Shown: positions 8,949-18,089 of the stretch, in pieces
Numbering within the stretch: the first letter of the stretch is position 1
Layout of the letters: each line of letters opens with the position of its first letter
Assembly (NCBI RefSeq): GCF_003574655.1
Contig: NZ_QNUM01000001.1
Coordinates: forward strand, 372,001 to 436,000
Length of the DNA: 64,000 nucleotides
DNA from: Cohaesibacter haloalkalitolerans
GTDB taxonomy: Bacteria > Pseudomonadota > Alphaproteobacteria > Rhizobiales > Cohaesibacteraceae
Reading direction: 5' to 3'
Program-made: the position numbers and the translations under genes
Notes under the pieces: generated by a model
Database searches by the model: none
The model's input: the letters and a program-made list of their open reading frames with translations, nothing else
Told to the model about the DNA's origin: nothing

Positions 8949-9253
8949 ACCCCGCCATCGCGGTTGTTTGCCCCCGCGATGGCTTGATGTCTGCTCTCGT
9001 GCACCCCAGAAAGCCACAGTGCGGGAGCAGACATCGCCTATCTTTCTCACCCTTTCCCTCTCATACAGATGTCCTGTGCGACGAAAGAACGGCGCGGGCG
9101 AGCTGTGAAATGCTCTATTCTGTCACAAGGCATTCCGACAGGGGGGGCGTCTGGCCTCTTGCCTTTGGGCGCTGCCTGATCGGGGTGCCGGGACATGGCG
9201 TTGCCGTTGCGGCAGATACTGTCCTGTCTTGTTTTTGGGGGGAGCGAAACGGG
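8949..9253. other. intergenic region with hairpin
   Basis: Apart from the hairpin at 8954-8983 I see no gene. The open frame that extends upstream from the next gene lacks a good start in this region. Confidence 0.4.
8954..8983 (+). terminator. terminator-like hairpin after the NEW3/ABC operon
   Basis: A perfect 10-bp stem (GCCATCGCGG with CCGCGATGGC) with a 10-base loop starts 6 bp after the permease stop. Only a weak T-rich tail follows, so termination may be partial. Confidence 0.5.
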
Positions 9254-9823
9254 ATGACCGACGATCATAGAACCGGTGATCTTCAGTGGGAGATCAATGT
9301 TCCTCTGGCGACCAACAGGCTCGTCCTGCGCCAGCTCGGCCTTATCCTCGTGATCCCTGCCGCCATTGTGGCACTGCTTCTCTTCACCCTCGGTGTCATC
9401 GACAACGACCCCGCTGAAATGCGGGCTGCGGGGCTGGTTTTCCTGCTGGTCGCCGGAATCTTCATCGTGTTGTTGGCCTTTACCATCCTGCTGGTGTTCA
9501 GCAATCGGATGCGTATGACCTTCACGCTTGACGAGGCGGGCGTTCATTCCCTTGTCGTTGACCAGAGGGCAAAGGTCGGGCGCATTCTGGCAATGCTGCT
9601 CGGTTTCCTGACCCTCAATCCGACACTTGCGGGTGCCGGGCTGCTGGCACAGGCCAACCGAGGCAGGAGCACGCCATGGGCAGATGTGCGCAAGATCGAA
9701 CTGATGGAAAAGGACAGGACCATTGTTCTTAGGGGCAAGCGGCTGGTTCTGGATGCCATCTTTTGCAATGAGGAAAATTTCGCTGACGTGCTGGGATTTG
9801 TCCGGGCGCGTCTGAAGGGCTGA
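9254..9823 (+). CDS. membrane-anchored hypothetical protein, first of a tandem paralogous pair
   Basis: The protein has 189 residues. Two adjacent hydrophobic helices (about 29-51 and 64-87) are followed by a cytoplasmic part of about 100 residues that ends with a pattern like STPWADVRKIEL, then RTIVLRGKRLVLDAIF and NFADVLGFVRARL. This layout resembles bacterial PH-like or YcxB-like domains attached to a two-helix anchor. I chose the ATG at 9254 because GGAG lies just upstream and the N-terminus is polar; the open frame continues back to 8984 without support. The next gene encodes a clear relative. Function is unknown. Confidence 0.65.
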   Translation: MTDDHRTGDLQWEINVPLATNRLVLRQLGLILVIPAAIVALLLFTLGVIDNDPAEMRAAGLVFLLVAGIFIVLLAFTILLVFSNRMRMTFTLDEAGVHSLVVDQRAKVGRILAMLLGFLTLNPTLAGAGLLAQANRGRSTPWADVRKIELMEKDRTIVLRGKRLVLDAIFCNEENFADVLGFVRARLKG

Positions 9824-9844
9824 TTTCGAGAAGGGGGAGCGCAG

Positions 9845-10435
9845 ATGGCAGGCGAAACGCCCATGGTCTGGCATGCGCATGTCAAGGCGACGAGCGGCCC
9901 GATGATGAAGCAGATCGTGCCAGCCATCGCCATTCCCTCTCTCATTGTCTGCGGCGGCTTTGCGATCATGACCGGCTACGAGCATGGCGTTGCGGAAGGG
10001 CTCAAGCTGTTTTTTGCCTTCATGGGGATTGTCGTTGCACTCTTCGGCTTCAGCTTTCTGGTGATGGTCCTGTTTGTACGGTCGGACGGAATCCGGACGT
10101 TGTTCCTGATGAATGACAAAGGCATCTATTCCACGGCCGATGACGAGGTGGCGCGCGCGATCATCTCACTGGGAGGTTCTGTGGGTGTTGCAACCGCAGA
10201 CCCGGTGCTGGTTGCCAACAGTCTGGCCAATCAGACCGGTCGGGTGGGCCATGTCGCATGGGCGCAGATCGAGCGGATGGTTGAACGGCCGAGCCGCAAT
10301 TGTCTCGTCTTTTATCGTGGTCGCAAGATGGTTTATGCGATCTATACCAATGACGACAATTTTGTCGATGTCCGGTCCTTCGTGAAGCGGCATCTTGGCA
10401 AGGCGAGAAAGACCGGGGAAGCCCTTTCCGCTTAA
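9845..10435 (+). CDS. membrane-anchored hypothetical protein, second of a tandem paralogous pair
   Basis: The protein has 196 residues and the same plan as the preceding gene: two close hydrophobic helices (about 22-42 and 53-78), then a soluble domain with the matching pattern HVAWAQIERMVE, NCLVFYRGRKMVYAIYT and NFVDVRSFVKRHLGKA. The pair probably arose by duplication and then diverged strongly. Only 21 bp separate them, with a GGGGGAG ribosome-binding site, so they are likely one operon. They may form a hetero-oligomer, which is inference. Confidence 0.65.
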   Translation: MAGETPMVWHAHVKATSGPMMKQIVPAIAIPSLIVCGGFAIMTGYEHGVAEGLKLFFAFMGIVVALFGFSFLVMVLFVRSDGIRTLFLMNDKGIYSTADDEVARAIISLGGSVGVATADPVLVANSLANQTGRVGHVAWAQIERMVERPSRNCLVFYRGRKMVYAIYTNDDNFVDVRSFVKRHLGKARKTGEALSA

Positions 10436-10697
10436 ACGACCTGAAACCACTCTCCGCAACATGCCCTCGAAGCAACCCCTTGAAACAATTCGTCATGGGG
10501 TGAGGATTTTTCGTTTATTGCAATGGCCCGGCAAAAGGGTTTTACTCCTCCATAGTCAAAATCTGTCGCCAAAATCCCGCCCGCCCTCGAGATCCTTTCA
10601 AGCCGCGGCTCCCCGCCGGTCCTCCCCGAGGCGCGATGGGTGTTTGGTGACGGCCTCCTCTGCCTCGCATTTTTCGCTACACTTTAAGGACAGAACA

Positions 10698-11744
10698 ATG
10701 AAATCAATTGGTTATGCAGCGCATTCGGTCGGGGGCGCGCTGGAGCCCTTTTCCTTTGAGCGCCGGGCCCTGCGCGACAATGACGTTGCCATGGACATTC
10801 TCTATTGCGGCGTCTGCCATTCAGACCTGCATTATGTAAAAAACGACTGGGGCAGGACCGTGTATCCCTTCGTTCCCGGCCATGAGATCGTCGGCCGCGT
10901 CAGCGAGATCGGGCCAGATGTCAGCAAATACAAGGTTGGCGACATCGTTGCCGTCGGCTGCATGGTGGACAGCTGTCAGGAATGTGACCAGTGCAGGAAG
11001 GATCACGAGCAATATTGCCGCGAAGGCTGGACCGGCACCTACAATGCTCCGGATCGCCAGACCGGCGACATTACCCGCGGTGGCTATTCCAACAATATCA
11101 TTGTGCGCGAGGAGTTTGTGCTGTCCGTTCCTGAAGGGCTCGATATCAGCAAGGCTGCGCCGCTGCTCTGCGCCGGGATCACCACCTATTCGCCGCTGCG
11201 CGAGTGGAATGTCGGGCCGGGGTCACGCGTCGGTGTTGTCGGCATGGGTGGCCTTGGTCACATGGCCATCAAGCTGGCCCACGCGATGGGTGCCATCGTC
11301 ACGGTGATTTCTCGTTCCGCCGACAAGAAGAAGGATGCGGACGACCTCGGGGCGCATAATTTCCTCGTCTCCAAGGATGCCGAGCAGATGGGCGCCTATG
11401 CCAATGCTTTCGATCTGATCATCGACACGGTTCCGGTGAAGCATGACATCAACCCCTATCTGCCGCTGCTGGATATCGACGGCACGCTGTGTCTGGTGGG
11501 CCAGATCGGGCCGCTGGAAGAGTTGACAACGCCGTTCATGATCCGTGGTCGCCGCCGGGTTGCCGGGTCGATTATCGGAGGCATCAAGGAAACCCAGGAA
11601 TGTCTCGATTTCTGTGCCCGCTTCGGTATCAATCCGGAAGTGGAGATGATTGACATCAAGGATATCAATACCGCCTACGAGCGGATGGAACGCTCGGATG
11701 TGCATTATCGTTTTGTCATCGATATGCAGAGCCTCACCGCCTGA
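10698..11744 (+). CDS. zinc-dependent NAD(P)-dependent alcohol dehydrogenase (CAD/YahK type)
   Basis: This MDR-superfamily enzyme of 348 residues would oxidise alcohols or reduce aldehydes with NADP(H) in the cytoplasm. The catalytic zinc site is CGVCHSDLH plus GHEIVG; the structural zinc site is CQECDQCRKDHEQYC. The nucleotide-binding turn is GMGGLGHMAIKLAHAMG. This combination is typical of the cinnamyl-alcohol dehydrogenase group including YahK. The start at 10698 follows AAGGACAG and matches the family N-terminus; the longer open frame upstream has no family-like sequence. A strong bidirectional terminator follows. The physiological substrate is not indicated by neighbours. Confidence 0.9.
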   Translation: MKSIGYAAHSVGGALEPFSFERRALRDNDVAMDILYCGVCHSDLHYVKNDWGRTVYPFVPGHEIVGRVSEIGPDVSKYKVGDIVAVGCMVDSCQECDQCRKDHEQYCREGWTGTYNAPDRQTGDITRGGYSNNIIVREEFVLSVPEGLDISKAAPLLCAGITTYSPLREWNVGPGSRVGVVGMGGLGHMAIKLAHAMGAIVTVISRSADKKKDADDLGAHNFLVSKDAEQMGAYANAFDLIIDTVPVKHDINPYLPLLDIDGTLCLVGQIGPLEELTTPFMIRGRRRVAGSIIGGIKETQECLDFCARFGINPEVEMIDIKDINTAYERMERSDVHYRFVIDMQSLTA

Positions 11745-11764
11745 AGCCAGGTTGGCCCAAATAG

Positions 11765-11791
11765 AAAACCCCGCCGGTTGGCGGGGTTTTT
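11765..11791. terminator. bidirectional rho-independent terminator
   Basis: A perfect 11-bp stem (AAAACCCCGCC with GGCGGGGTTTT) has a GGTT loop and ends in T's on both strands. It lies between the alcohol dehydrogenase (plus) and the aldo/keto reductase (minus) and serves both. Confidence 0.9.
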
Positions 11792-11819
11792 ATGTTTGAA
11801 GGCCGGGACTGCGTAGGGA

Positions 11820-12803
11820 TCAATAAGCGCCACGGACATGCTGGGCGACCTTTTCCTGATAGAAGGAGATGAGGTCGTCATGCAGTTGTTGCGGCAGCGG
11901 CGAAAGATCGGAGATGACGGCATTGCGCCCGATCTGCTCTGGTCGGCTGGCTCCGGGGATGATGGTGGAAACGGCATCATGATCCAGAATCCAGCGCTGG
12001 GCCATGTCTGCCATGCTCATGCCTTCGGGTAGCATCGCCTTCAGTTCCTCGACCAGCTCAAGCCCCTTCTCATAGGGCAGACCGGCGAAGGTTTCGCCAA
12101 CGTTGAAGAATTGGCCGTCGCGGTTGAAATTGCGGTGGTCATTTTCAGCGAATTTCGTGTCGACAGTGAATTTGCCGGACAGGATGCCACTGGCGAGCGG
12201 CAGGCGAACGATGATGCCGACACCTTTGGCCTTGGCCTGTGGCAACAGCTCATCGGTCAGCTTCTGGCGGAAGATGTTGTAGATCACCTGAAGGCTCAAC
12301 AGGCCTTCCTGTTCGATGCACATCAGGCCTTCCTCGACCGTTTCCACGCTGGCACCGAAATGCTTGATCACGCCTTCGGACTGCAGGGCGCGCAGCCAAT
12401 CGAAAATGGCTCCTTGCCGCATGACCTCGGTCGGAATGCAGTGGAGCTGCACCAGATCAAGGCTGTCCATGCCAAGGCGCTTGCGGGACGCGTCGATACC
12501 GGCCCGCAGGGATTGCTCGGTGTAGCCATTCGGATAGACATCGCCACGGCCGAACTTGGTGGCAACGCGGATGTTCGGACTGTCCTTGCCCTTGAGGAAC
12601 TTGCCGATCAGGCTTTCGCTCTTGCCGTCACCATAAACGTTGGCGGTGTCAAAGAAGGTGACACCCTTCTCAAGGGCGGTTTCAAGAATGGCAAGGCCGG
12701 CTTCCTCTGCCACTGCCGCACCCCAGTCGGCACCCAGTTGCCAACAGCCAAGACCGACTTCGCTGACGCTGAATCCATCTTTTCCCAATTTGCGACTATG
12801 CAT
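11820..12803 (-). CDS. aldo/keto reductase
   Basis: The protein has 327 residues of the NADPH-dependent aldo/keto reductase family, a TIM barrel that reduces aldehydes and ketones. The catalytic set is visible: Asp and Tyr in FFDTANVYGDG, Lys in RVATKFGRG, His in LVQLHCIP. The cofactor-binding end has IIPGASRPEQIGRN. The start at 12803 follows GGGAGGATATC, a strong ribosome-binding site, and begins MHSRKLGKDG as the family does. It converges with the alcohol dehydrogenase gene, sharing a terminator. Substrate cannot be predicted. Confidence 0.88.
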   Translation of the reverse strand: MHSRKLGKDGFSVSEVGLGCWQLGADWGAAVAEEAGLAILETALEKGVTFFDTANVYGDGKSESLIGKFLKGKDSPNIRVATKFGRGDVYPNGYTEQSLRAGIDASRKRLGMDSLDLVQLHCIPTEVMRQGAIFDWLRALQSEGVIKHFGASVETVEEGLMCIEQEGLLSLQVIYNIFRQKLTDELLPQAKAKGVGIIVRLPLASGILSGKFTVDTKFAENDHRNFNRDGQFFNVGETFAGLPYEKGLELVEELKAMLPEGMSMADMAQRWILDHDAVSTIIPGASRPEQIGRNAVISDLSPLPQQLHDDLISFYQEKVAQHVRGAY

Positions 12804-13068
12804 GATATCCTCCCGTAACATGATTCTTTAAGTTCGATTGTCTTCTCAAATAACACTGATCTATATGATCAATCTGACGTATTCTCGAAATATTCACCCC
12901 CGACCCTATATGATTTGGCCACAGACTATTCCTATTGTTGCCAAAGGGAAAGCGACAGGCACTGTCGAATATATGGATCATTCTTTGAACCAGAATAGTC
13001 TGTCCATATAATTGACTGAAATATCTGCATGATTATATGTAGTAAGAAAAACAAGACTGGAATTGACA

Positions 13069-13539
13069 ATGTTTGATAGCCTGATGCAGCTGTTTCGCGA
13101 TCTTGCCGGAGCCTCGGATGAGAGCCATGTCTTCTCCGACAATGATCTGCGGGTGGCAACTGCGGCGCTTCTCGTCCACCTGATGTCAATTGATGGCGAG
13201 GTTGACGATACGGAAGCTGATGAAATCCGCAAGGTGCTGAAGCGTCACTATGCGCTCAGTGATGACGAGACCGATGCCCTGATCGACTTTGCCAGCAAGT
13301 GCGATGAGGAGTCGGTGGACCTCTACAAATTCACCTCGGTGTTGAAGCGCGAGCTTGATGAAAAGGGACGGATCCAGATCATCGAGATGATGTGGCAGCT
13401 TGTCTTTGCCGATGGTCATATTCACGAATTCGAGGACAATCTGGTCTGGCGGGTTTCCGAGCTGCTCGGGGTTTCGCGCCGCGATCGCATCAGGATGCGG
13501 CAGCATGTGCAGGGGCAGATTGAAAAAGAGGCCGAATGA
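13069..13539 (+). CDS. TerB-family protein
   Basis: This small acidic helical protein of 156 residues has the TerB fold marks: ALLVHLMSIDGEVDDTEADEI near the N-terminus and LVFADGHIHEFEDNLVWRV near the C-terminus, two metal-binding-like acidic repeats. The family is named after tellurite resistance but most free-standing members have unknown roles, possibly in stress sensing at the membrane. I chose the ATG at 13069. Its stop overlaps the start of the glutamine amidotransferase gene by four bases, so the two are translationally coupled. Confidence 0.85.
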   Translation: MFDSLMQLFRDLAGASDESHVFSDNDLRVATAALLVHLMSIDGEVDDTEADEIRKVLKRHYALSDDETDALIDFASKCDEESVDLYKFTSVLKRELDEKGRIQIIEMMWQLVFADGHIHEFEDNLVWRVSELLGVSRRDRIRMRQHVQGQIEKEAE

Positions 13540-14240
13540 CGAATGATTTGCGAAAGATACTGATTGTCCTGCATCAGGAGAATTCCACGCCGGGGCGCGT
13601 GGGCTATCTTCTCGAGCAAAGGGGCTTCACGCTTGATATCCGTCGCCCGCGGTTTGGCGATCCATTGCCTCAGAGCATGCAGGAGCACGCCGGGGCCGTG
13701 ATTTTCGGTGGTCCGATGAGCGCCAATGACGAAGAGGACTATGTGCGGCAGGAGATCGACTGGATCTCGGTTCCTCTCAGCGATGACGCGCCGTTTCTCG
13801 GGATCTGTCTGGGAGCGCAAATGCTGTCGCGGCAGCTCGGGGGGCAGGTGGGTCTGCATCCCTGCGGTCTGGTGGAGCGTGGCTATTACGACATCGAGCC
13901 GACCGAACAGGGGCAGACGCTGTTTCCCTGGCCCCAGAAGGTCTATCAGTGGCACAAGGAAGGCTTTTCGCTACCTGCCGGTGCCGAGCAACTGGCGACC
14001 AGCTGTTATTTTCAGAATCAGGCCATGCGCTATGGCCAGAATGCCTATGGCATTCAGTTCCACCCGGAAGTGACCTTGCAGATGATGCATCAGTGGACGA
14101 CTGTTGCCGCCGATCATCTGACAGTTGCCGGTGCCCGCAAGCGGGGCGACCATTTCCGCGAACGCAGTGCGTATGATCCGGATGTCGAGCGCTGGCTGAA
14201 CCGGTTTCTTGACATGTGGATTGGACCCGGTCCCGCGTGA
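13536..14240 (+). CDS. class I glutamine amidotransferase-like protein
   Basis: The protein has 234 residues of the GATase1 (GMP synthase glutaminase-like) fold. The nucleophile elbow is GICLGAQML with the catalytic Cys, preceded by the oxyanion strand VIFGGPMSAND; the His of the triad is in YGIQFHPEVT with Glu two residues later. Stand-alone members release ammonia from glutamine or cleave gamma-glutamyl compounds; the partner is not evident here. Translation is coupled to the terB gene by an ATGA overlap, which points to a shared but unknown task. Confidence 0.85.
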   Translation: MTNDLRKILIVLHQENSTPGRVGYLLEQRGFTLDIRRPRFGDPLPQSMQEHAGAVIFGGPMSANDEEDYVRQEIDWISVPLSDDAPFLGICLGAQMLSRQLGGQVGLHPCGLVERGYYDIEPTEQGQTLFPWPQKVYQWHKEGFSLPAGAEQLATSCYFQNQAMRYGQNAYGIQFHPEVTLQMMHQWTTVAADHLTVAGARKRGDHFRERSAYDPDVERWLNRFLDMWIGPGPA

Positions 14241-14261
14241 TGGACGGCAGGGCTCACTCGT

Positions 14262-14291
14262 GCAAATTGCGAGGTGCGCTTTGCAATTTGC
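14262..14291. repeat. inverted repeat
   Basis: The 9-bp arms GCAAATTGC and GCAATTTGC are separated by 12 bases, 21 bp after the amidotransferase stop. There is no T tract, so it is not a standard terminator. Confidence 0.4.
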
Positions 14292-14468
14292 GGCAGGATT
14301 CCTTACCAAAGCCTTTTTGTTCCTGTCGATATTTCAATATCTTGTATCGTATTTTTGCCTATTCCCACCAGATCTGTCTTCGCGGCTGCTGCCGACCGGT
14401 TGGCACGTCCCTTGCTCTATAGATGGCAAGCTGGCATCTGGTGTTGCGTAGCCAGCATCTTCTTTCAG

Positions 14469-14512
14469 AAAGCTCCGATGCAGCTGTGCTTGCGTATGTA
14501 TCGGGGCTTTTT
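14469..14512 (+). terminator. possible rho-independent terminator
   Basis: AAAGCTCCGAT can pair with ATCGGGGCTTT (one G-U pair) around a loop of about 20 bases, followed by a short T tract. It lies 228 bp after the nearest plus-strand stop, so it could end a longer message or an unrecognised RNA. Confidence 0.45.
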
Positions 14513-14797
14513 GCGCGTCAAGGGGCCGCAAACTGGTGCCTCTTTTCAAAACGTTAAGAGAGTTTTGCGATAAGACAAGCAGGCTTCAGGGCTATTGCTC
14601 ATGGCTTTTGGTGGCATCTGGAGAATTCACAGCACACTCGAATGCCACCATGAATGACCGATCAGGCCTTGCAGGCTCGGGCAGGGATCGCTACATGTCT
14701 GACAACAGGGTTTTCGGCTTGTAAAGGTCGGGGCCAGCACACGATATTCAGAATGGTCTTGTCGGCCTCGAAGACTTTTCTGAAAATGAGGGTACCT

Positions 14798-15076
14798 ATG
14801 ACGGCTTTACTTCTTCTGATCGATCAGATTCTGGCAATCTATACCTATGTGGTGATTGCCTCCGCAGTGTTCTCCTGGCTGTTTGCCTTCAATATCGTCA
14901 ACCCGCGCAACCAGATTGTTTCTTCCATCTATGAAGTCTGCTGGCGTTTGACCGAGCCGGTGCTGGGGCGTATCCGCTCTGTCATCCCGGCCATTGGCGG
15001 GCTGGACCTGTCGCCAGTCATTCTGCTGCTGGCAATCTTTTTCATCCGGAACCTGCTGCGCACCGGCTTCTATTGA
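14798..15076 (+). CDS. YggT family membrane protein
   Basis: The protein has 92 residues with two hydrophobic segments, one at the N-terminus (about 3-30) and one near the C-terminus, around a conserved polar middle with FNIVNPRNQIV, then TEPVLGRIRSVIPAIGGLDLSPVI. This is the YggT pattern. The family is linked to osmotic tolerance, cell division or plastid development in different organisms; the molecular role is unclear. GAGGG precedes the ATG at 14798. It is followed by a terminator shared with ppa on the other strand. Confidence 0.85.
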   Translation: MTALLLLIDQILAIYTYVVIASAVFSWLFAFNIVNPRNQIVSSIYEVCWRLTEPVLGRIRSVIPAIGGLDLSPVILLLAIFFIRNLLRTGFY

Positions 15077-15138
15077 GCCGGGGGTGCTGAAAGAGGCGTC
15101 ACTGGCGCTTCATCCCACAGGACACCCGTTTGTTCATG

Positions 15139-15174
15139 AGAAAGCGCGGAACCGCAAGGTTGCCGCGCTTTCTT
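15139..15174. terminator. rho-independent terminator between yggT and ppa
   Basis: The stem AGAAAGCGCGGAACC pairs with GGTTGCCGCGCTTTCT around a GCAA tetraloop with one bulged G. It lies between convergent genes and could end both transcripts. Confidence 0.75.
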
Positions 15175-15195
15175 GATTCTGGTCGACCTGAAGGC

Positions 15196-15720
15196 TTACT
15201 TCTTCATGTTGTCGATGGAGATCTGGATCATTTCCTTGGCCTTTTCCGGACCGGCCCAGTCTTCGATCTTGACCCATTTGCCGGGTTCGAGATCCTTGTA
15301 GTGCTCGAAGAAATGCTTGATCTGTTCAACGAGGTTCTTGGGCAGATCCTCATAGGTCTTGATGTGATCATAGTGCGTGGTCAGCTTGCTGTGCGGAACA
15401 GCGACGACCTTCTCGTCCTTGCCGCCATCGTCTTCCATGATCAGAACGCCGATCGGGCGGGCGCGCATGACAACGCCCGGGGTCAGCTGTGCGTCGCCGA
15501 CGACCAGCACGTCGATCGGGTCGCCATCATCGGCCAGGGTGTTCGGGATGAAGCCGTAATCACAAGGATAGGCCATCGGGGTGAAGAGGAAGCGATCGAC
15601 GAAGACCGCGCCAGAGGCCTTGTCGACTTCATATTTGACCGAGGAGCCCTTCGGGACTTCGATGACAACGTAGATGTCTTCCGGGGCGTCCTTGCCAGCA
15701 GGGATTTCGCTAATATTCAT
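15196..15720 (-). CDS. ppa: inorganic pyrophosphatase
   Basis: This soluble family I inorganic diphosphatase of 174 residues hydrolyses pyrophosphate to phosphate and pulls biosynthetic reactions forward. The signature DDGDPID around residues 64-70 carries the Mg-binding aspartates, and [11 protein letters not shown] precedes it as usual. The size matches the E. coli enzyme. I chose the ATG at 15720 ([11 protein letters not shown]), preceded by GGAG at good spacing, rather than a longer frame starting 24 bases upstream. A terminator shared with yggT lies just beyond the stop. Confidence 0.95.
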   Translation of the reverse strand: MNISEIPAGKDAPEDIYVVIEVPKGSSVKYEVDKASGAVFVDRFLFTPMAYPCDYGFIPNTLADDGDPIDVLVVGDAQLTPGVVMRARPIGVLIMEDDGGKDEKVVAVPHSKLTTHYDHIKTYEDLPKNLVEQIKHFFEHYKDLEPGKWVKIEDWAGPEKAKEMIQISIDNMKK

Positions 15721-16029
15721 AGGTGCAACTCCAATTGAGATCACGAGGTTACAGCCGGTTTAGGGGGTCTTTGGGGTGATGGCAAGACAAACATTCGGTT
15801 TAGGCGCAAGAAGGCGCGAATTTGGTTGAATTTCGGGCTGCGTCCCGTCGTTGCCCTCGGAGGGGGAGATGCGTATCGGGTGGCGCCAATGTCATGGCGC
15901 GTGACGATGCGGACAAAAAAAGAAACCCGTCGGAAGTCCGACGGGTTTCCCCCTCTGGGCCTGTGCAAGTAGGCCGTGGGCTGGTTAGGCGGAGAAGGTG
16001 ATCAGGAGGACTCCGCCTTTGCCCATTTA
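15721..16029. other. intergenic region between ppa and amtB
   Basis: It holds the ppa promoter region and the amtB terminator at 15914-15949. No other gene was seen. Confidence 0.4.
15914..15949 (-). terminator. rho-independent terminator of glnK-amtB
   Basis: A perfect 13-bp stem (GAAACCCGTCGGA with TCCGACGGGTTTC) is followed on the minus strand by a run of T's. It lies about 80 bp after the amtB stop. Confidence 0.85.
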
Positions 16030-17379
16030 TTATACTCGCTGACTGCCAACGCCGAATTCCGGGTAAGCTTCGACACCGATTTCGGCTTTGTCGAGACCCA
16101 TGTATTCTTCTTCTTCGGTGACACGAATGCCCATGGTTGCTTTCAGGATGCCCCAGACGATGAAGGAGCAGACCAGCGTGAAGGCACCGTAGGAGACAAC
16201 ACCGATGAACTGGGTGACGTAGGAGGTCTCGGAGTTGGTGAATGGAACAATCATGGTGCCCCAGATACCGCAGACAAGGTGAACCGGGATGGCACCGACC
16301 ACGTCATCGATTTTCAGCTTGTCGAGAAGCGGAACAACGATGATGACCAGAACAGCGCCGATGGCACCGATGACGATGGATTCGCCGATGGTCGGGTTCA
16401 GAGGTTCAGCAGTGATGGAGACCAAGCCGGCCAGAGCGCCGTTGAGAACCATGGTCACGTCGACCTTCTTGTAAAGGATCTGCAGCAGGATCATTGCGGC
16501 AACCACACCACCGGCAGCAGCCATGTTGGTGTTGGCAAAGATGCGGGAAACGTCGGAAACGTCACCGATGGTGCCCATAGCGAGCTGGGAAGCACCGTTG
16601 AAGCCGAACCAGCCGAGCCACAGGATGAAGGTGCCAAGGGTTGCCAGCGGAATGTTGGAAGCAGGCATCGGGTTGACTGAGCCGTCTGCGCCATATTTGC
16701 CCTTACGAGCACCGAGCAGAAGAACACCAGACAGAGCTGCCCAGCCGCCTACGGAGTGAACGAGGGTGGAGCCTGCGAAATCGGAGAAGCCCATTTCGGA
16801 AAGCCAGCCTGCACCCCACTGCCAGGAACCGGCAATCGGGTAGATGAAGGCGGTCAGGACGCAGGTGAAGATCATGAACGGCCACAGTTTGACGCGCTCG
16901 GCCAGGGTGCCGGAAACAACCGATGCTGCGGTTGCAACGAATACCATCTGGAAGAACCAGTCGGAGCCAGTGGAATAGCCGGTATCGAGAGCGTTGCCGC
17001 CAACCGGATCCAGTTCATACATGAAGGAGAAGGTGCCGATGTAGCCGCCGTCAACACCGACATACATCAGGTTGTAGCCGATGAGGTAGTACATGATGCC
17101 TGCAACGGCATAAAGGGAGACGTTCTTCATGCTCTGCATCGATACGTTCTTGGAGCGAACGAGACCGGCTTCGAGCATGGCAAAGCCCGCGGCCATCCAC
17201 ATCACAAGGAAGCCACCGATCAAGAAGAGCAGGGTGTTGAAGATATATTGCGTATGAGCTGCAGCTTCGCCGGTTGCTGCAGGCGCTGCTGCTGCGGCTT
17301 CTGCAGCTTCCTGTGCGAGGGCCGGACCGGCCACAAGGCTTGCTGCGCCAACAAGAAGGGCAAGGGTTACTTTTGACAT
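16030..17379 (-). CDS. amtB: ammonium transporter
   Basis: The protein has 449 residues, with a signal peptide (ending near GPALAQ) and an Ala-rich linker followed by eleven expected membrane helices. It is the Amt/Rh trimeric channel that brings ammonium into the cell. The twin pore histidines are in LVHSVGGWAAL and VHLVCGIWGT. It is the second gene after glnK, 43 bp downstream of its stop, the classical pair in which GlnK docks on AmtB to shut it. Transcription should follow the sigma-54/NtrC signals upstream of glnK. I chose the ATG at 17379 because it gives the signal peptide. Confidence 0.96.
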   Translation of the reverse strand: MSKVTLALLVGAASLVAGPALAQEAAEAAAAAPAATGEAAAHTQYIFNTLLFLIGGFLVMWMAAGFAMLEAGLVRSKNVSMQSMKNVSLYAVAGIMYYLIGYNLMYVGVDGGYIGTFSFMYELDPVGGNALDTGYSTGSDWFFQMVFVATAASVVSGTLAERVKLWPFMIFTCVLTAFIYPIAGSWQWGAGWLSEMGFSDFAGSTLVHSVGGWAALSGVLLLGARKGKYGADGSVNPMPASNIPLATLGTFILWLGWFGFNGASQLAMGTIGDVSDVSRIFANTNMAAAGGVVAAMILLQILYKKVDVTMVLNGALAGLVSITAEPLNPTIGESIVIGAIGAVLVIIVVPLLDKLKIDDVVGAIPVHLVCGIWGTMIVPFTNSETSYVTQFIGVVSYGAFTLVCSFIVWGILKATMGIRVTEEEEYMGLDKAEIGVEAYPEFGVGSQRV

Positions 17380-17422
17380 TTGATTGTCCTTGTTTTTCAC
17401 TTCTACTTGATTGGGGTTTGGC

Positions 17423-17770
<348 letters not shown>

Positions 17771-17872
17771 TCATGTCCCTCTTATGGGTTTTGTCCCTCT
17801 GACGGGTTTTGCATGTCGTGCCCCAAAATTGATTCACCTGGGGCAAAACTTCTTGTTTTGTGGCTTCTCTCT

Positions 17873-17888
17873 TACAAAAGCCGTGCCA
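17873..17888 (-). promoter_or_regulatory. sigma-54 (RpoN) promoter upstream of glnK-amtB
   Basis: Read on the minus strand the site is TGGCACGGCTTTTGTA. It matches the sigma-54 consensus TGGCACGRNNNTTGCW at all informative positions but one (T for C in the -12 element). It lies about 110 bp before the glnK start. Confidence 0.7.
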
Positions 17889-17985
17889 GTTTCGTAACTT
17901 TTTATTAAGTTATTGAATCTCTGTCTAAAATTCCGATCAGGCTAAAAAATTGATCTTTGCTTCATATTTGGGCAGACAGTGATTG

Positions 17986-18002
17986 TGCAGTAAATATGTG
18001 CA
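17986..18002. promoter_or_regulatory. NtrC-like binding box
   Basis: TGCAGTAAATATGTGCA is a 17-bp dyad (TGCAC-N7-GTGCA with one mismatch), about 100 bp upstream of the sigma-54 site, the usual distance for an NtrC enhancer. Confidence 0.6.
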
Positions 18003-18089
18003 ATTTTCTAAAATTGCCTAATTTTCGTGCACATTTTATGGCTGTTTTGTGGTGAGAGAAAAGTATTGAGTCATTTCAAGGTTTCAATC

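Larger units (their letters stand above)
14241..14797. other. gene-free region with three inverted repeats
   Basis: No convincing gene was found in these 557 bp. There are inverted repeats at 14262-14291 and 14469-14512, and a 9-bp pair (TGGTGGCAT with ATGCCACCA) at 14609-14650. The stretch may contain an untranslated RNA or a long 5' region for yggT. Confidence 0.4.
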
